A DNA stretch of 64,000 nucleotides from CAIKLP01 sp965279595 (GTDB lineage: Bacteria > Bacteroidota > Bacteroidia > Sphingobacteriales > Sphingobacteriaceae): NCBI GenBank assembly GCA_965279595.1, contig OZ257246.1, forward strand, positions 2,764,450 to 2,828,449, given 5' to 3'. Positions 1 to 8,539 of this stretch are shown here, in pieces. The position numbers and the translations under genes are program-made. Below the pieces are notes generated by a model. The model was not told where the DNA came from and searched no databases. It saw only the letters and a list, made by a program, of their open reading frames with translations. Every line of letters begins with the position of its first letter. Position 1 is the first letter of the stretch.

Positions 1-38
1 ATTTTTTCCACAAAAAATAGCTATCCAAATATTTTGGT

Positions 39-46
39 TATTTTCG
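39..46 (+). promoter_or_regulatory. possible -7 element for cmk (TATTTTCG)
   Basis: TATTTTCG differs from the Bacteroidota -7 consensus TAnnTTTG at one base and lies 9 nt before the cmk ATG, so transcription would begin almost at the start codon. The window begins only 38 bases upstream, so no -33 element can be judged well. Inferred from motif and spacing. Confidence 0.35.
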
Positions 47-54
47 TATCCAAA

Positions 55-726
55 ATGCAAGCTCCCATAATTAATATTGCTATTGATGGTTATTCATCTT
101 GTGGTAAAAGCACTTTAGCCAAGGCTTTAGCTCATGATATTAATTTCAACTACATCGATTCAGGTGCAATGTATCGTTGTGTTACCTTATTTTTTATTCA
201 AAATAATATTGATGTACTTAACCCTAACCAAATTGAGGATGCATTAAGTAAAATTGATATTGACTTATCATCTCAACAATTTTTTTTAAATCAAATTGAT
301 GTTTCTGAAGAAATTAGAAAAATGTCAATCTCCCAGTCGGTAAGTAAAATAAGTGCAATAAAGGCGGTAAGAACTAAATTAGTTGCCATACAACAAGAAA
401 TCGGTCAAAAGAAAAATGTAGTGATGGATGGTCGTGATATTGGAACCACCGTTTTTCCAAATGCTCAATTAAAAATATTCATGACTGCACATCCAATGAT
501 TCGTGCGCAAAGAAGATATAAAGAACTCATTGAAAAAGGTGATGTTATTTCATTAGATGATGTAATGGCCAATCTAAACATGAGGGATTATGAAGATACC
601 CATAGAGTTGAAAGTCCGCTTACCAAAGCAGAAGATGCCATCATTCTAGACAATAGTTTTCTCACTCCTGAGGAACAATTGAAATTTGTAAAAGATTTAA
701 TATCAGAAAGAAAGCTGAGTAAATAA
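55..726 (+). CDS. cmk: cytidylate kinase (Cmk)
   Basis: A 223-residue CMP/dCMP kinase, phosphorylating CMP and dCMP with ATP in the pyrimidine salvage and synthesis route. The P-loop GYSSCGKST lies at residues 12-20, followed by the DSGAMYR substrate motif and the MDGRDIGT motif near residue 130; the C-terminal RDYEDTHR stretch carries the lid arginines. Length matches the family (about 225). An in-frame TTG at 34 would add seven residues, but the ATG at 55 places the beta strand before the P-loop at the usual distance and lies after the probable promoter. It stands alone; a TTG-started kinase follows 71 bases later. Confidence 0.95.
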   Translation: MQAPIINIAIDGYSSCGKSTLAKALAHDINFNYIDSGAMYRCVTLFFIQNNIDVLNPNQIEDALSKIDIDLSSQQFFLNQIDVSEEIRKMSISQSVSKISAIKAVRTKLVAIQQEIGQKKNVVMDGRDIGTTVFPNAQLKIFMTAHPMIRAQRRYKELIEKGDVISLDDVMANLNMRDYEDTHRVESPLTKAEDAIILDNSFLTPEEQLKFVKDLISERKLSK

Positions 727-797
727 CTGAAATTTAAATAAATTTAGGGTGAATCAACTACAATTAGTATTTTAGAGTACCCAAAATACCCAAACTA

Positions 798-3700
798 TTG
801 AAGTTATTTAGATTCTATGCTTTATTTGCAGTGACTTGTTGTGCTCATATATTAGCATTGGCAAGTACTAAGGATCTCAAAATCGAAAACCTTAATTATA
901 AACATTACGGAATCGAGGATGGGCTATCCCATCGAGAAGTTAATACACTTATCCAAGATAAAAATGGCTTTTTGTGGATCGGTACAGAAAACGGACTCAA
1001 TCGCTATGATGGTTATAATTTCAAAAGATATTACCTCAATAACAACAATCAATCTTTAAATAATTCTGAAAAAATAATTGGACTTTGTGATGATATACAT
1101 GGCAATATATTAATTGCCAATATAAATGGACTTTATGTATTATCCGTAAAAGATGAAAATATCCAAAGCTATTATCTCAATAATAATAGCACAAATACCT
1201 ATCAGAAAAGGATTGAAATGCTATATAAAAACAAACAGGCAGTTGTTTATGTAGGATTATCTGATGGTAGTATTTCAATTATAGATTCAAATTATAAATT
1301 CAAGGAAATATTAAAAATCAATTCGAAAAAAAATATTGATAATAGAATTGCAGATATTAAAGAAGACCAATACCATGCACTTTGGATTAGCACTGTTGAA
1401 ACTGGCATAGTATATCAATATGATTTAAAAACAAAGAAATTAAAATCTTATAACATTCATGAAAACATTTTAGGAACAGATATCAATAAAAATGTAGTTT
1501 CAATTATTAATGATGAAGTTTACGTATCAATCAGACAAAAAGGAATTGTAAAATATAATAGAAAAACAGATCAGTTTGATGATTATTATTTACCGGTAAA
1601 ATCAAATATTGATATTAATATACATGCACAATTTATTGATAGCCAAAATCAATTATGGTATTCATTAGATGAAAATAGATTACAAAAAATCAACTTAAAA
1701 AATAAAGTTCAAACAAATTACGATGATTATTTAACGAAAGATTATAATTTAGGAAGAGTAAATTCAATCATCGAAGATCAAACTGGTTGCATTTGGGTTG
1801 GAAATCAATTTGGATTAATTCAAATAATTCCTAATGAAAACTATTTTAAAAACAATTTAAATTCTTTTGATCCAATAAAGTCTAATCAACTTTCATTTAG
1901 GCAAATTTCTAGTAACAAGCCTGATCACCTTATTGCTGCTAGTTATCAGGGCTTGGTGTTGTTAAATACTAAGACTCAAGAAACCAAAATTGTCAATTTA
2001 AATAAAAGCAAAAGAGAATTTAAAGATCGAAATATATTCCCATATTCTTATTATGTAGATAGCAATCAAAATAATTTTTGGATTGCCACTGAAGGTGAAG
2101 GATTATTACAATTCAACTATTCAAAAAATGAAATTAAATGGTTAACAAATCCAAATCCAGAAATTGAGCACACCATAAAATATTGCACCGTAACTCATAA
2201 AGAAGGAGACAATTTATATGTTGGCACTTACCATGGATTTTATACTTATAATTTAAAAAGCAAATCAGCTAATCCACATGTTATTCCTAAAACCTCAACT
2301 TTATATCGAAGTAAAATTTGGTTGATTCAAAAATACGATACAGAAAACTTAGTCATTGGAAGTTCTTTTGGAATCTATTTATTTAATATCAACACTAAAA
2401 AATTAGGTTATTTACATGAGCTTTTGAAAGAAGTGGATGCTCGTTGTTTCCTTAAAATAAATAAATCGAAATTTTGGGTAGGTACTAATGGAAAAGGAGC
2501 TTGGTTAATTGAAGGGAATAAAAAAACAATTTTCAATGAAATTAATGGTCTAGCAAATAATGTTGTGAATAGCATTATTGCTGATAAATTTAAAACTGTT
2601 TGGGTTGCAACGAATAATGGATTAACTAGAATTAATGAACAGAATTTTCAGAAAAACAATTATTATATCAATGATGGTTTAGCAAGTAATGAATTCAATC
2701 AAAACTCAAACTATTTAGCTGATGATGGTACAATTTATTTAGGCACAATCAATGGTTTAGTAAGCTTTAACCCAAATAAAATACCCATTTTTCCTACTCA
2801 TCATCCCAAAATTATTTTAATAAGTTACCAAAAATATGATGGAGAAAAAGAATACTCCATTATGCATTCATCTTCATTGGATCAATTGAAAAATATTTTA
2901 GTTTTAAAAGATGATAAATATTTTACACTACAAGTTGCATTAAATGATTTTAGAAACTTAAAATATCATCGATTTGCTTATCAATTAGAAGGCTTTGAAA
3001 AAAGCTGGAATTATACAGATCAAAATAGAATAATTAGATACAACAATTTACCTGCAGGCAAATACACTTTAGTTGTGAAGTCTTCAGGCACCGACAGTTC
3101 GTGGAATACAGATGTAGTTAAAATTCCAGTATATGTTGAACAAGCCTACTTCAAATCATATTGGTTTGCATTTCATTTGTTGATATTAATTAGTTTATTG
3201 TTTTATGCATTTAATCGATATCGTTTCAATCAATATAAAAAAATGGATTTGTTAAGAAATAACATTGCTTCTGATTTACATGATGAAGTAGGTAGTTGGT
3301 TAACACGAATTGCCATACATAGTAATTTATTGCAATCAGATATTTTAAACGAAACAGAAACCAAAGATGAATTAAACGAAATAAATAATGCAAGTAGAAT
3401 GGCTATTTCAACCATGAGCAATGTGCTCTGGTCAATTGATACTCGAAATGACCGTTTAATAGATTTGTGCGATAAAATGAAAGAACATGCTTACCACTTG
3501 TTCGACAATTCAGAAATTAATATCACTTTTCATACTGATGGCATTGACGAAAGTACTATTAACATCAAGCCCCGCCAACAAATTTTTCTACTATATAAAG
3601 AAGCTTTACACAATATTCAAAAGCATGCATCTGCTAAAAACTTATTTATAGAATTTAGTAAAACAAATAAATTATTAAAATTAATTATTAAAGATGATGG

Positions 3701-3836
3701 TGTTGGTTTTGAAGAAAAAAATAATCGTAAAGGAATGGGACTAAGAAATATGAAAATGAGGGCTGAACAAATTGGTGCTGTCTTTCAAATAGAAGATAAT
3801 AAAGGAATAACCATACAATTAACTTTAAAATTATAA
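798..3836 (+). CDS. periplasmic-sensor two-component histidine kinase (Reg_prop / Y_Y_Y / HisKA_3)
   Basis: A 1012-residue membrane kinase. An N-terminal signal peptide (about 1-23) is followed by a large sensor built from Reg_prop beta-propeller repeats with recurrent W(I/V)GT..GL motifs (about 30-690), a Y_Y_Y immunoglobulin-like domain (about 700-780), one membrane helix (about 790-812), then HisKA_3 with the phospho-acceptor His828 in DLHDEVG and HATPase_c (N box EALHNIQKH, G1 box DDGVGFE). Unlike the hybrid kinases common in Bacteroidota it has no fused receiver or AraC domain; the partner is the overlapping next gene. The start is TTG; it is the codon that gives a normal signal peptide. 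The ligand cannot be read from sequence. Confidence 0.9.
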   Translation: MKLFRFYALFAVTCCAHILALASTKDLKIENLNYKHYGIEDGLSHREVNTLIQDKNGFLWIGTENGLNRYDGYNFKRYYLNNNNQSLNNSEKIIGLCDDIHGNILIANINGLYVLSVKDENIQSYYLNNNSTNTYQKRIEMLYKNKQAVVYVGLSDGSISIIDSNYKFKEILKINSKKNIDNRIADIKEDQYHALWISTVETGIVYQYDLKTKKLKSYNIHENILGTDINKNVVSIINDEVYVSIRQKGIVKYNRKTDQFDDYYLPVKSNIDINIHAQFIDSQNQLWYSLDENRLQKINLKNKVQTNYDDYLTKDYNLGRVNSIIEDQTGCIWVGNQFGLIQIIPNENYFKNNLNSFDPIKSNQLSFRQISSNKPDHLIAASYQGLVLLNTKTQETKIVNLNKSKREFKDRNIFPYSYYVDSNQNNFWIATEGEGLLQFNYSKNEIKWLTNPNPEIEHTIKYCTVTHKEGDNLYVGTYHGFYTYNLKSKSANPHVIPKTSTLYRSKIWLIQKYDTENLVIGSSFGIYLFNINTKKLGYLHELLKEVDARCFLKINKSKFWVGTNGKGAWLIEGNKKTIFNEINGLANNVVNSIIADKFKTVWVATNNGLTRINEQNFQKNNYYINDGLASNEFNQNSNYLADDGTIYLGTINGLVSFNPNKIPIFPTHHPKIILISYQKYDGEKEYSIMHSSSLDQLKNILVLKDDKYFTLQVALNDFRNLKYHRFAYQLEGFEKSWNYTDQNRIIRYNNLPAGKYTLVVKSSGTDSSWNTDVVKIPVYVEQAYFKSYWFAFHLLILISLLFYAFNRYRFNQYKKMDLLRNNIASDLHDEVGSWLTRIAIHSNLLQSDILNETETKDELNEINNASRMAISTMSNVLWSIDTRNDRLIDLCDKMKEHAYHLFDNSEINITFHTDGIDESTINIKPRQQIFLLYKEALHNIQKHASAKNLFIEFSKTNKLLKLIIKDDGVGFEEKNNRKGMGLRNMKMRAEQIGAVFQIEDNKGITIQLTLKL

Positions 3837-4462
3837 TGGAAGATATTAGTATCGCAATTATTGAAGATGATCAAATTATTTCTCAAAGGTTAAAAGAATA
3901 TTTATCCAACCAACCTGAGTTTAAAAAAGTTGATTTGTTTTTATCGGTGGAAGAATTCATGGAACAGTTCAATCAAGATAATCTATATAATATCATCCTT
4001 ACAGATATTGGATTACCAGGAATGTCAGGCATTGAAGGAATTTCTAAAATAAAAGTTTTAGCACCGAGCACAGATATCATCATGATTACAGTTTATAATG
4101 ATGCAGAGAAAATTTTCAATTCGTTATGTGCTGGTGCAATAGGATATTTATTAAAAACTACCCCTTTTGAAGAAATCAAACAAACTATTTTAAGCACCAA
4201 AGAAGGAGGTTCAGTGATGTCGCCAAGTATTGCAAGAAAAGTGATGGAATTTTTCCAACCTAAAGCCAAAGAATTTGTATTAACTCAAAGAGAAAATGAA
4301 ATTGTAACTGGATTGGTAGATGGCCTAAGCTATAAAATGATTGCAGCTAAATTAGCTATCTCTATTGATACCGTTAGATTTCATTTAAGAAATATCTACA
4401 AAAAATTGCATGTTAATTCTAAGTCAGAAGTAATTTCAAAAGCGTTGAAGGGGGAGATTTAA
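3836..4462 (+). CDS. LuxR/NarL-family response regulator
   Basis: A 208-residue regulator: receiver domain (about 3-125) with phospho-acceptor Asp57 in ILTDIGLPG and the conserved Lys in LLKTTP, then a LuxR-type helix-turn-helix (about 143-205, LTQRENEIVTGL and SIDTVRFHLRNIYKKL). Its ATG overlaps the stop of the kinase by one base (TAATG), so the pair is translationally coupled and almost certainly cognate. Targets are unknown. The TAA stop codon is also the first bases of an octamer-repeat element that follows directly. Confidence 0.93.
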   Translation: MEDISIAIIEDDQIISQRLKEYLSNQPEFKKVDLFLSVEEFMEQFNQDNLYNIILTDIGLPGMSGIEGISKIKVLAPSTDIIMITVYNDAEKIFNSLCAGAIGYLLKTTPFEEIKQTILSTKEGGSVMSPSIARKVMEFFQPKAKEFVLTQRENEIVTGLVDGLSYKMIAAKLAISIDTVRFHLRNIYKKLHVNSKSEVISKALKGEI

Positions 4463-4655
4463 TGTGTTGATGAGATAATGTGTTAATGTGTTGATGTGTT
4501 AATTGGTTGCTACTATCTGGTTTGGTAGTGCAAATAGAAATATGTTGTTGTGTAATTTTCCTACCTCTGATTTTAATTTTGTTATTTCCTATTCTAATTT
4601 TAATTATTGCACAAAAGCCCATTAACTAATTATCTCATCAACAAATTAACACATT
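4460..4655 (+). repeat. octamer-word inverted repeat element (family B), copy 1
   Basis: The left arm (about 4460-4504) is a run of 8-nt words such as GTGTTGAT, GAGATAAT and GTGTTAAT with no C; the right arm (about 4620-4655) is the inverted complement (ATTATCTCATCAAC, TTAACACATT). About 115 bases of different sequence lie between. The element begins exactly at the TAA stop codon of the response regulator. The same words occur at 28074-28412 and 42872-42911. Confidence 0.7.
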
Positions 4656-4703
4656 TAAAAACACCTACCCAAAAATGTAGTTACAACAAACCTTCAAATT
4701 ACT

Positions 4704-4842
4704 TAATTTCGGGCATTCGAATTAAAACAATCCATATTGAAAAATATGTGCCCAGTTTGTTTTAAATGAAAAATGATCCTGAGTATTTGTGTAGAAATAT
4801 TCAATCAGCAGCCTGATTCTTAATTGAGTCAGGCTTTTTTTT
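4704..4842 (+). ncRNA. candidate structured RNA with pseudoknot potential and intrinsic terminator
   Basis: A roughly 130-base stretch in a gene-free region. GGGCA at 4711-4715 can pair with TGCCC at 4749-4753; inside this loop CATATT-GAAA-AATATG (4733-4748) is a perfect hairpin, and TTAAAAC at 4722-4728 can pair with GTTTTAA at 4759-4765, crossing the first stem as an H-type pseudoknot. A ten-pair terminator ends it. TAATTTCG at 4704-4711 resembles a -7 element, but a start about 6 nt downstream would remove the 5' strand of the first stem, so the true start may lie elsewhere. It matches no RNA family I recognise. It could be a free small RNA or an attenuated leader of the gene at 4977. Confidence 0.4.
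4810..4842 (+). terminator. rho-independent terminator
   Basis: AGCCTGATTC (4810-4819) pairs with GAGTCAGGCT (4826-4835; one G-U) around a 6-nt loop and is followed by eight T. It lies 350 bases after the response regulator and 135 before the next gene, so it more likely ends a separate transcript than the two-component operon. Confidence 0.85.
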
Positions 4843-4976
4843 CAATTTAATTAATTAGATCCTAAAAAAAATAGAATTTCCTAGCGTCATTAAAAACTAA
4901 ACTATTATTATTCTCGTAATTCCAAAACATAAACAAGAACATGCTGTTGAGTTAAACTTTAGCCTATAGATTGAAA

Positions 4977-6098
4977 ATGACCATACTGTTTTTTCCAAAA
5001 ATTAAAAACCAACCATTCATATTGAAGAATTTTACACATTGTATCATCAGTATGTTTTTGATATTGGGTTCAGAAAGAATATTGGCGTCCTCTCATATCA
5101 TTGATACCCAAGCACCCATTATCAAAACAAAAAATTTTACGGTTTTATTAGATAGGCAGGGACAAGCAAGCATCACTGTAGATGCCATCAATGCAGGAAC
5201 AATGGATGTTTCAGCTTTCCAAATGAGTATCAATCAAACTATTTTTAATGCTAGCCATGTAGGTGAAAATTGGGTGCAATTAACTGCAGTTGATATTTTT
5301 GGAAACAGCAGCACTAATTATGCAAAGGTTACAGTTAAAGATGATATAGCCCCATTAGTACTTACAAAAAATCAAACTGTTTATTTAAATGAAGAAGGAT
5401 TTGCGATAATCAAAACTGAAAATATCAATAATGGTTCAAGTGATGCTGCAGGTATTTGTCAAATGAGTGTTTATCCTGATACGTTATTTGCAAACAATAT
5501 TGGGTTCAATGCAATTGAATTAAAGGTTACTGATGTGAATGGCAATACAAGTAAGTCTTATGCATATGTACAATTGATTGATCCATTTAAGCCAAAATTA
5601 AAAACAAAAGATTTCAAAATTGAAGCTAATTCAATAAAAGAAATTAACCTTCAAGCTCTTAATTTTGTTGATTCACTATCTGACCATTCGGGAATAAAGT
5701 CAATTCAAATTTATCCTAATTATTTTTCAAAACAGCAAATTGGGAAACACGAAATTAGTGTCATTGTTGAAGATAGTAGCGGTAATTATACAGTAGAAAA
5801 GGCAAATTTTTACATTGAAGATCAAATAGCACCAATACTAATTACAAAAGATTTAATGGTTCAACTCAATGACAGGGATAGTATCACTATTCAAGGAGCT
5901 GACTTTAATTTAGCTAGTATAGATATTGGTAAATTAACCTATCATTTAAATAAATCTGTATTTGATAAAAATGATGTAGGTATCAATAATCTATGTCTTG
6001 AAGTGATTGATGAAACTGGAAATATTAGTTCAACTTCTGCTAAAATTACCATTTTGCCTCAATTTGATAAAAATCAAAACTCACAATTAATACATTAG
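4977..6098 (+). CDS. secreted protein with four ~80-residue Ig/HYR-like repeats
   Basis: About 373 residues. After a signal-like hydrophobic stretch (about 22-40) come four tandem repeats beginning near residues 44, 124, 204 and 284. Each has the pattern D..AP...TK(N/D), a G.A/I segment, and ends in V.D..GN.S...A.V.(V/I). This layout resembles the HYR/bacterial Ig-like modules of Bacteroidota surface proteins. No catalytic motif and no T9SS C-terminal sorting domain is present, so it may be periplasmic or loosely surface bound. The ATG at 4977 was preferred to the TTG at 4971. Function unknown; it has no operon partner. Confidence 0.7.
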   Translation: MTILFFPKIKNQPFILKNFTHCIISMFLILGSERILASSHIIDTQAPIIKTKNFTVLLDRQGQASITVDAINAGTMDVSAFQMSINQTIFNASHVGENWVQLTAVDIFGNSSTNYAKVTVKDDIAPLVLTKNQTVYLNEEGFAIIKTENINNGSSDAAGICQMSVYPDTLFANNIGFNAIELKVTDVNGNTSKSYAYVQLIDPFKPKLKTKDFKIEANSIKEINLQALNFVDSLSDHSGIKSIQIYPNYFSKQQIGKHEISVIVEDSSGNYTVEKANFYIEDQIAPILITKDLMVQLNDRDSITIQGADFNLASIDIGKLTYHLNKSVFDKNDVGINNLCLEVIDETGNISSTSAKITILPQFDKNQNSQLIH

Positions 6099-6403
6099 GA
6101 GACTGGAAAAATGTTACCAATTAGGACTGTCCATTTTACATCAAAACCACTATTTGAGGAATTGGATATTACAAAATCCATGCGATTTTCCATTTAGGCC
6201 TGTTAAAATCGAAAATAAATTCAGAATAATTTTCCTTGAAAGTATTGGAAACATAGAAATTCGAATGATTACAACTATCTAAAAATCAAATATTTATACT
6301 AATTTCATTCGATTATATTTTCATTTTCAGAAAGTTTAAAATCAAAAGTACAAATCGCAGAAAATCAATTTCATACAAAATTTTTAGTTTACTCATTAAT
6401 TTC
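6099..6403. other. gene-free upstream region of rpsA
   Basis: About 300 AT-rich bases without a supported gene, repeat arm or clear hairpin. The only recognisable signal is the rpsA promoter at its right end. Confidence 0.6.
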
Positions 6404-6411
6404 TATCTTTG
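6404..6411 (+). promoter_or_regulatory. rpsA promoter -7 element TATCTTTG
   Basis: Perfect match to TAnnTTTG, with a T-rich -33 region at 6381-6385 (19-nt spacing). It is 39 nt before the ATG, leaving a leader of about 33 nt that contains an AAGGAG sequence (6433-6438). Confidence 0.75.
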
Positions 6412-6432
6412 GCGTCCTGCAAATCACAGGAA

Positions 6433-6438
6433 AAGGAG
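6433..6438 (+). promoter_or_regulatory. Shine-Dalgarno-like AAGGAG before rpsA
   Basis: AAGGAG with 11 nt to the ATG. Most genes in the window have A-rich leaders with no such sequence, as expected for Bacteroidota, whose anti-Shine-Dalgarno is reported to be sequestered. Its presence on a ribosomal protein gene is therefore notable. Confidence 0.5.
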
Positions 6439-6449
6439 AAACAAACTTA

Positions 6450-8423
6450 ATGGCAAAAAAACAAATTACAGACCAAGAATTACTAGCATCTCAAGCGAAT
6501 GCTGAATTCGTTAACAGAAACACTGAAGACACAGTGATTGAATCAGAAGCTGATTCTCTATCGCTTGAAGAAATCAAATCAAAATCCATCATCCACAACA
6601 GCAATGATTTCGATTGGGATATGGACGCAAAAGGTTTTGGAGGCTACTCTAACGAAGAAAGAACTAAGTTAGAAAGTATGTACACCACTACTTTAAGCTC
6701 AATTAACAAAGGAGAAATCATCTCCGGCACAGTAGTATCAATGAACACAAAAGATGTTGTTCTAAACATTGGATTTAAATCTGATGGAATGGTACCACTT
6801 TCAGAATTTCGTGACATGCCTGAAATTAAATTAGGTGATGTTGTTGAAGTATTTGTTGAAGATCAAGAAGACAAAAATGGACAATTGATTTTATCTCGTA
6901 AAAGAGCTAAAACTCAACGTTCATGGGATAATATCAACCTTGCTCTTGAGAACGATTCAATTATCAATGGTTTTGTGAAGAGCAGAACTAAAGGTGGTTT
7001 AATTGTAGATATTGAAGGAGTTGAGGCATTTTTACCAGGATCACAAATTGACATCAAGCCAATTCGTGATTATGATATTTATGTAGGAAAAACAATGGAA
7101 TTCAAAGTGGTTAAAATCAACCATGAGTTCCGTAATGTGGTAGTTTCACATAAAGTATTAATTGAAGATGATTTAGAAAGTCAAAAATTTGATATCATTT
7201 CTAAATTAGAAAAAGGACAAGTATTAGAAGGAACAGTTAAAAACATTACTGCATTCGGTGTATTCATTGATTTAGGTGGTGTCGACGGTTTACTTCACAT
7301 TACTGATATTTCATGGGGTCGTATAGATCATCCAGAAGAAGTATTGAAACTTGATCAAAAGATCAATGTGGTAGTATTAGACTTTGATGATGAGAAAAAA
7401 CGTATCGCATTAGGATTAAAACAATTAACTCCACACCCTTGGGAATCATTAGATACAGCAATTGAAGTTGGATCTAAAGTAAAAGGTAAGATTGTAACTG
7501 TAGCAGACTACGGTGCATTCTTAGAAATTATCCCAGGTGTTGAAGGATTAATTCACGTATCTGAAATGTCATGGTCACAACATTTACGTTCACCTCAAGA
7601 ATTCATGAAAGTGAGTGATGAGATGGAAGCTGTTATCTTAACATTAGATCGCGACGAACGTAAAATGTCATTAGGTATTAAACAATTAACTCCTGACCCT
7701 TGGGTTGGTGTAGCTGATCGTTACCCAGTAGGAAGTAAACATACTGCTATCGTTAAGAACATGACTAACTTTGGTGTGTTTGTTGAAATCGAAGAAGGTA
7801 TCGATGGTTTAATCCATATCTCTGATCTTTCATGGTCTAAAAAAGTAAATCATCCTCATGAATTCACTAAAGTTGGTGATAAGTTAGATGTTGTTGTTTT
7901 AGAAGTTAACGCTGAAGAACGCAAATTGAGCTTAGGTCACAAACAATTAGAAGAAAATCCTTGGGAAACTTTTGAAACCATTTTCACTATTGACTCTATT
8001 CACCAAGGAACTATTGTAAAAGTATCTGATAAAGGTGCGGTAATTACTTTACCTTATGGTGTTGAAGGCTTTGCTCCTACTAAACATTTAGTTAAAGAGG
8101 ACGGTAAAATGGCAGTGAATGAAGAAACGTTAGATTTCAAAATCATTGAATTCAATAAGGATTCAAAACGTATCGTTGTTTCACATGCGAAATTACATGA
8201 AGAAGCTAAAGCGGAAGCAAGAGCTGAAGAAAGTGATAAAAAGAAAAAAGAAGCAAAATCAGCTTCTAATGCAGTGAAAAAAGTAAAAGATTCGGTTGAA
8301 AAAACAACTTTAGGTGACTTAGAAGTATTAGCTTCTTTAAAATCATCTTTAGAAACTTCTGAAAAAGGCAAAAAAGCTAAAAAAGCAGAAGCAGAAACAG
8401 CTGAAGAAAGTACTGAAGAATAA
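6450..8423 (+). CDS. rpsA: 30S ribosomal protein bS1 (RpsA)
   Basis: A 657-residue S1 protein with an acidic N-terminal extension (about 1-85), six S1/OB repeats (beginning about 90, 175, 255, 345, 430 and 515), and a Lys/Glu/Ala-rich tail (about 590-657). Repeats 3-5 carry the classic G.F(V/I)...GVDGL(L/I)H(I/V)S pattern. It binds mRNA and helps recruit it to the 30S subunit, which matters in a lineage that rarely uses Shine-Dalgarno pairing. The leader has an AAGGAG 11 nt before ATG, unusual among genes here. A strong terminator follows. Confidence 0.96.
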   Translation: MAKKQITDQELLASQANAEFVNRNTEDTVIESEADSLSLEEIKSKSIIHNSNDFDWDMDAKGFGGYSNEERTKLESMYTTTLSSINKGEIISGTVVSMNTKDVVLNIGFKSDGMVPLSEFRDMPEIKLGDVVEVFVEDQEDKNGQLILSRKRAKTQRSWDNINLALENDSIINGFVKSRTKGGLIVDIEGVEAFLPGSQIDIKPIRDYDIYVGKTMEFKVVKINHEFRNVVVSHKVLIEDDLESQKFDIISKLEKGQVLEGTVKNITAFGVFIDLGGVDGLLHITDISWGRIDHPEEVLKLDQKINVVVLDFDDEKKRIALGLKQLTPHPWESLDTAIEVGSKVKGKIVTVADYGAFLEIIPGVEGLIHVSEMSWSQHLRSPQEFMKVSDEMEAVILTLDRDERKMSLGIKQLTPDPWVGVADRYPVGSKHTAIVKNMTNFGVFVEIEEGIDGLIHISDLSWSKKVNHPHEFTKVGDKLDVVVLEVNAEERKLSLGHKQLEENPWETFETIFTIDSIHQGTIVKVSDKGAVITLPYGVEGFAPTKHLVKEDGKMAVNEETLDFKIIEFNKDSKRIVVSHAKLHEEAKAEARAEESDKKKKEAKSASNAVKKVKDSVEKTTLGDLEVLASLKSSLETSEKGKKAKKAEAETAEESTEE

Positions 8424-8444
8424 TATTTTCACGCTTTAATATTG

Positions 8445-8478
8445 AACCTCCTCGATTATTTCGAGGAGGTTTTTTTTT
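8445..8478 (+). terminator. rho-independent terminator of rpsA
   Basis: AACCTCCTCGA (8445-8455) pairs perfectly with TCGAGGAGGTT (8461-8471) over a 5-nt loop, followed by a T run to 8478. Confidence 0.93.
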
Positions 8479-8516
8479 GAAATCAGCAGAAAATACAAAA
8501 AGCAGTAAAAAAATTT

Positions 8517-8524
8517 TATATTTG
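8517..8524 (+). promoter_or_regulatory. pyrR-pyrB promoter -7 element TATATTTG
   Basis: Perfect TAnnTTTG 16 nt before the pyrR ATG at 8540. The predicted leader is about 10 nt, too short for the PyrR-controlled attenuator known from Gram-positive bacteria. Confidence 0.7.
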
Positions 8525-8539
8525 AAAAATCAAATTCAT

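Noticed and set aside
4419..4622. Minus-strand frame over the end of the response regulator
   Set aside because: Its translation is mostly repeat words (THQHIN, SHQHIK) from the family B element.
4704..4842. 6S RNA, tmRNA or a known riboswitch
   Set aside because: No long 6S-type bubble hairpin, no tRNA-like ends and no aptamer core that I recognise; left as an unassigned structured RNA.
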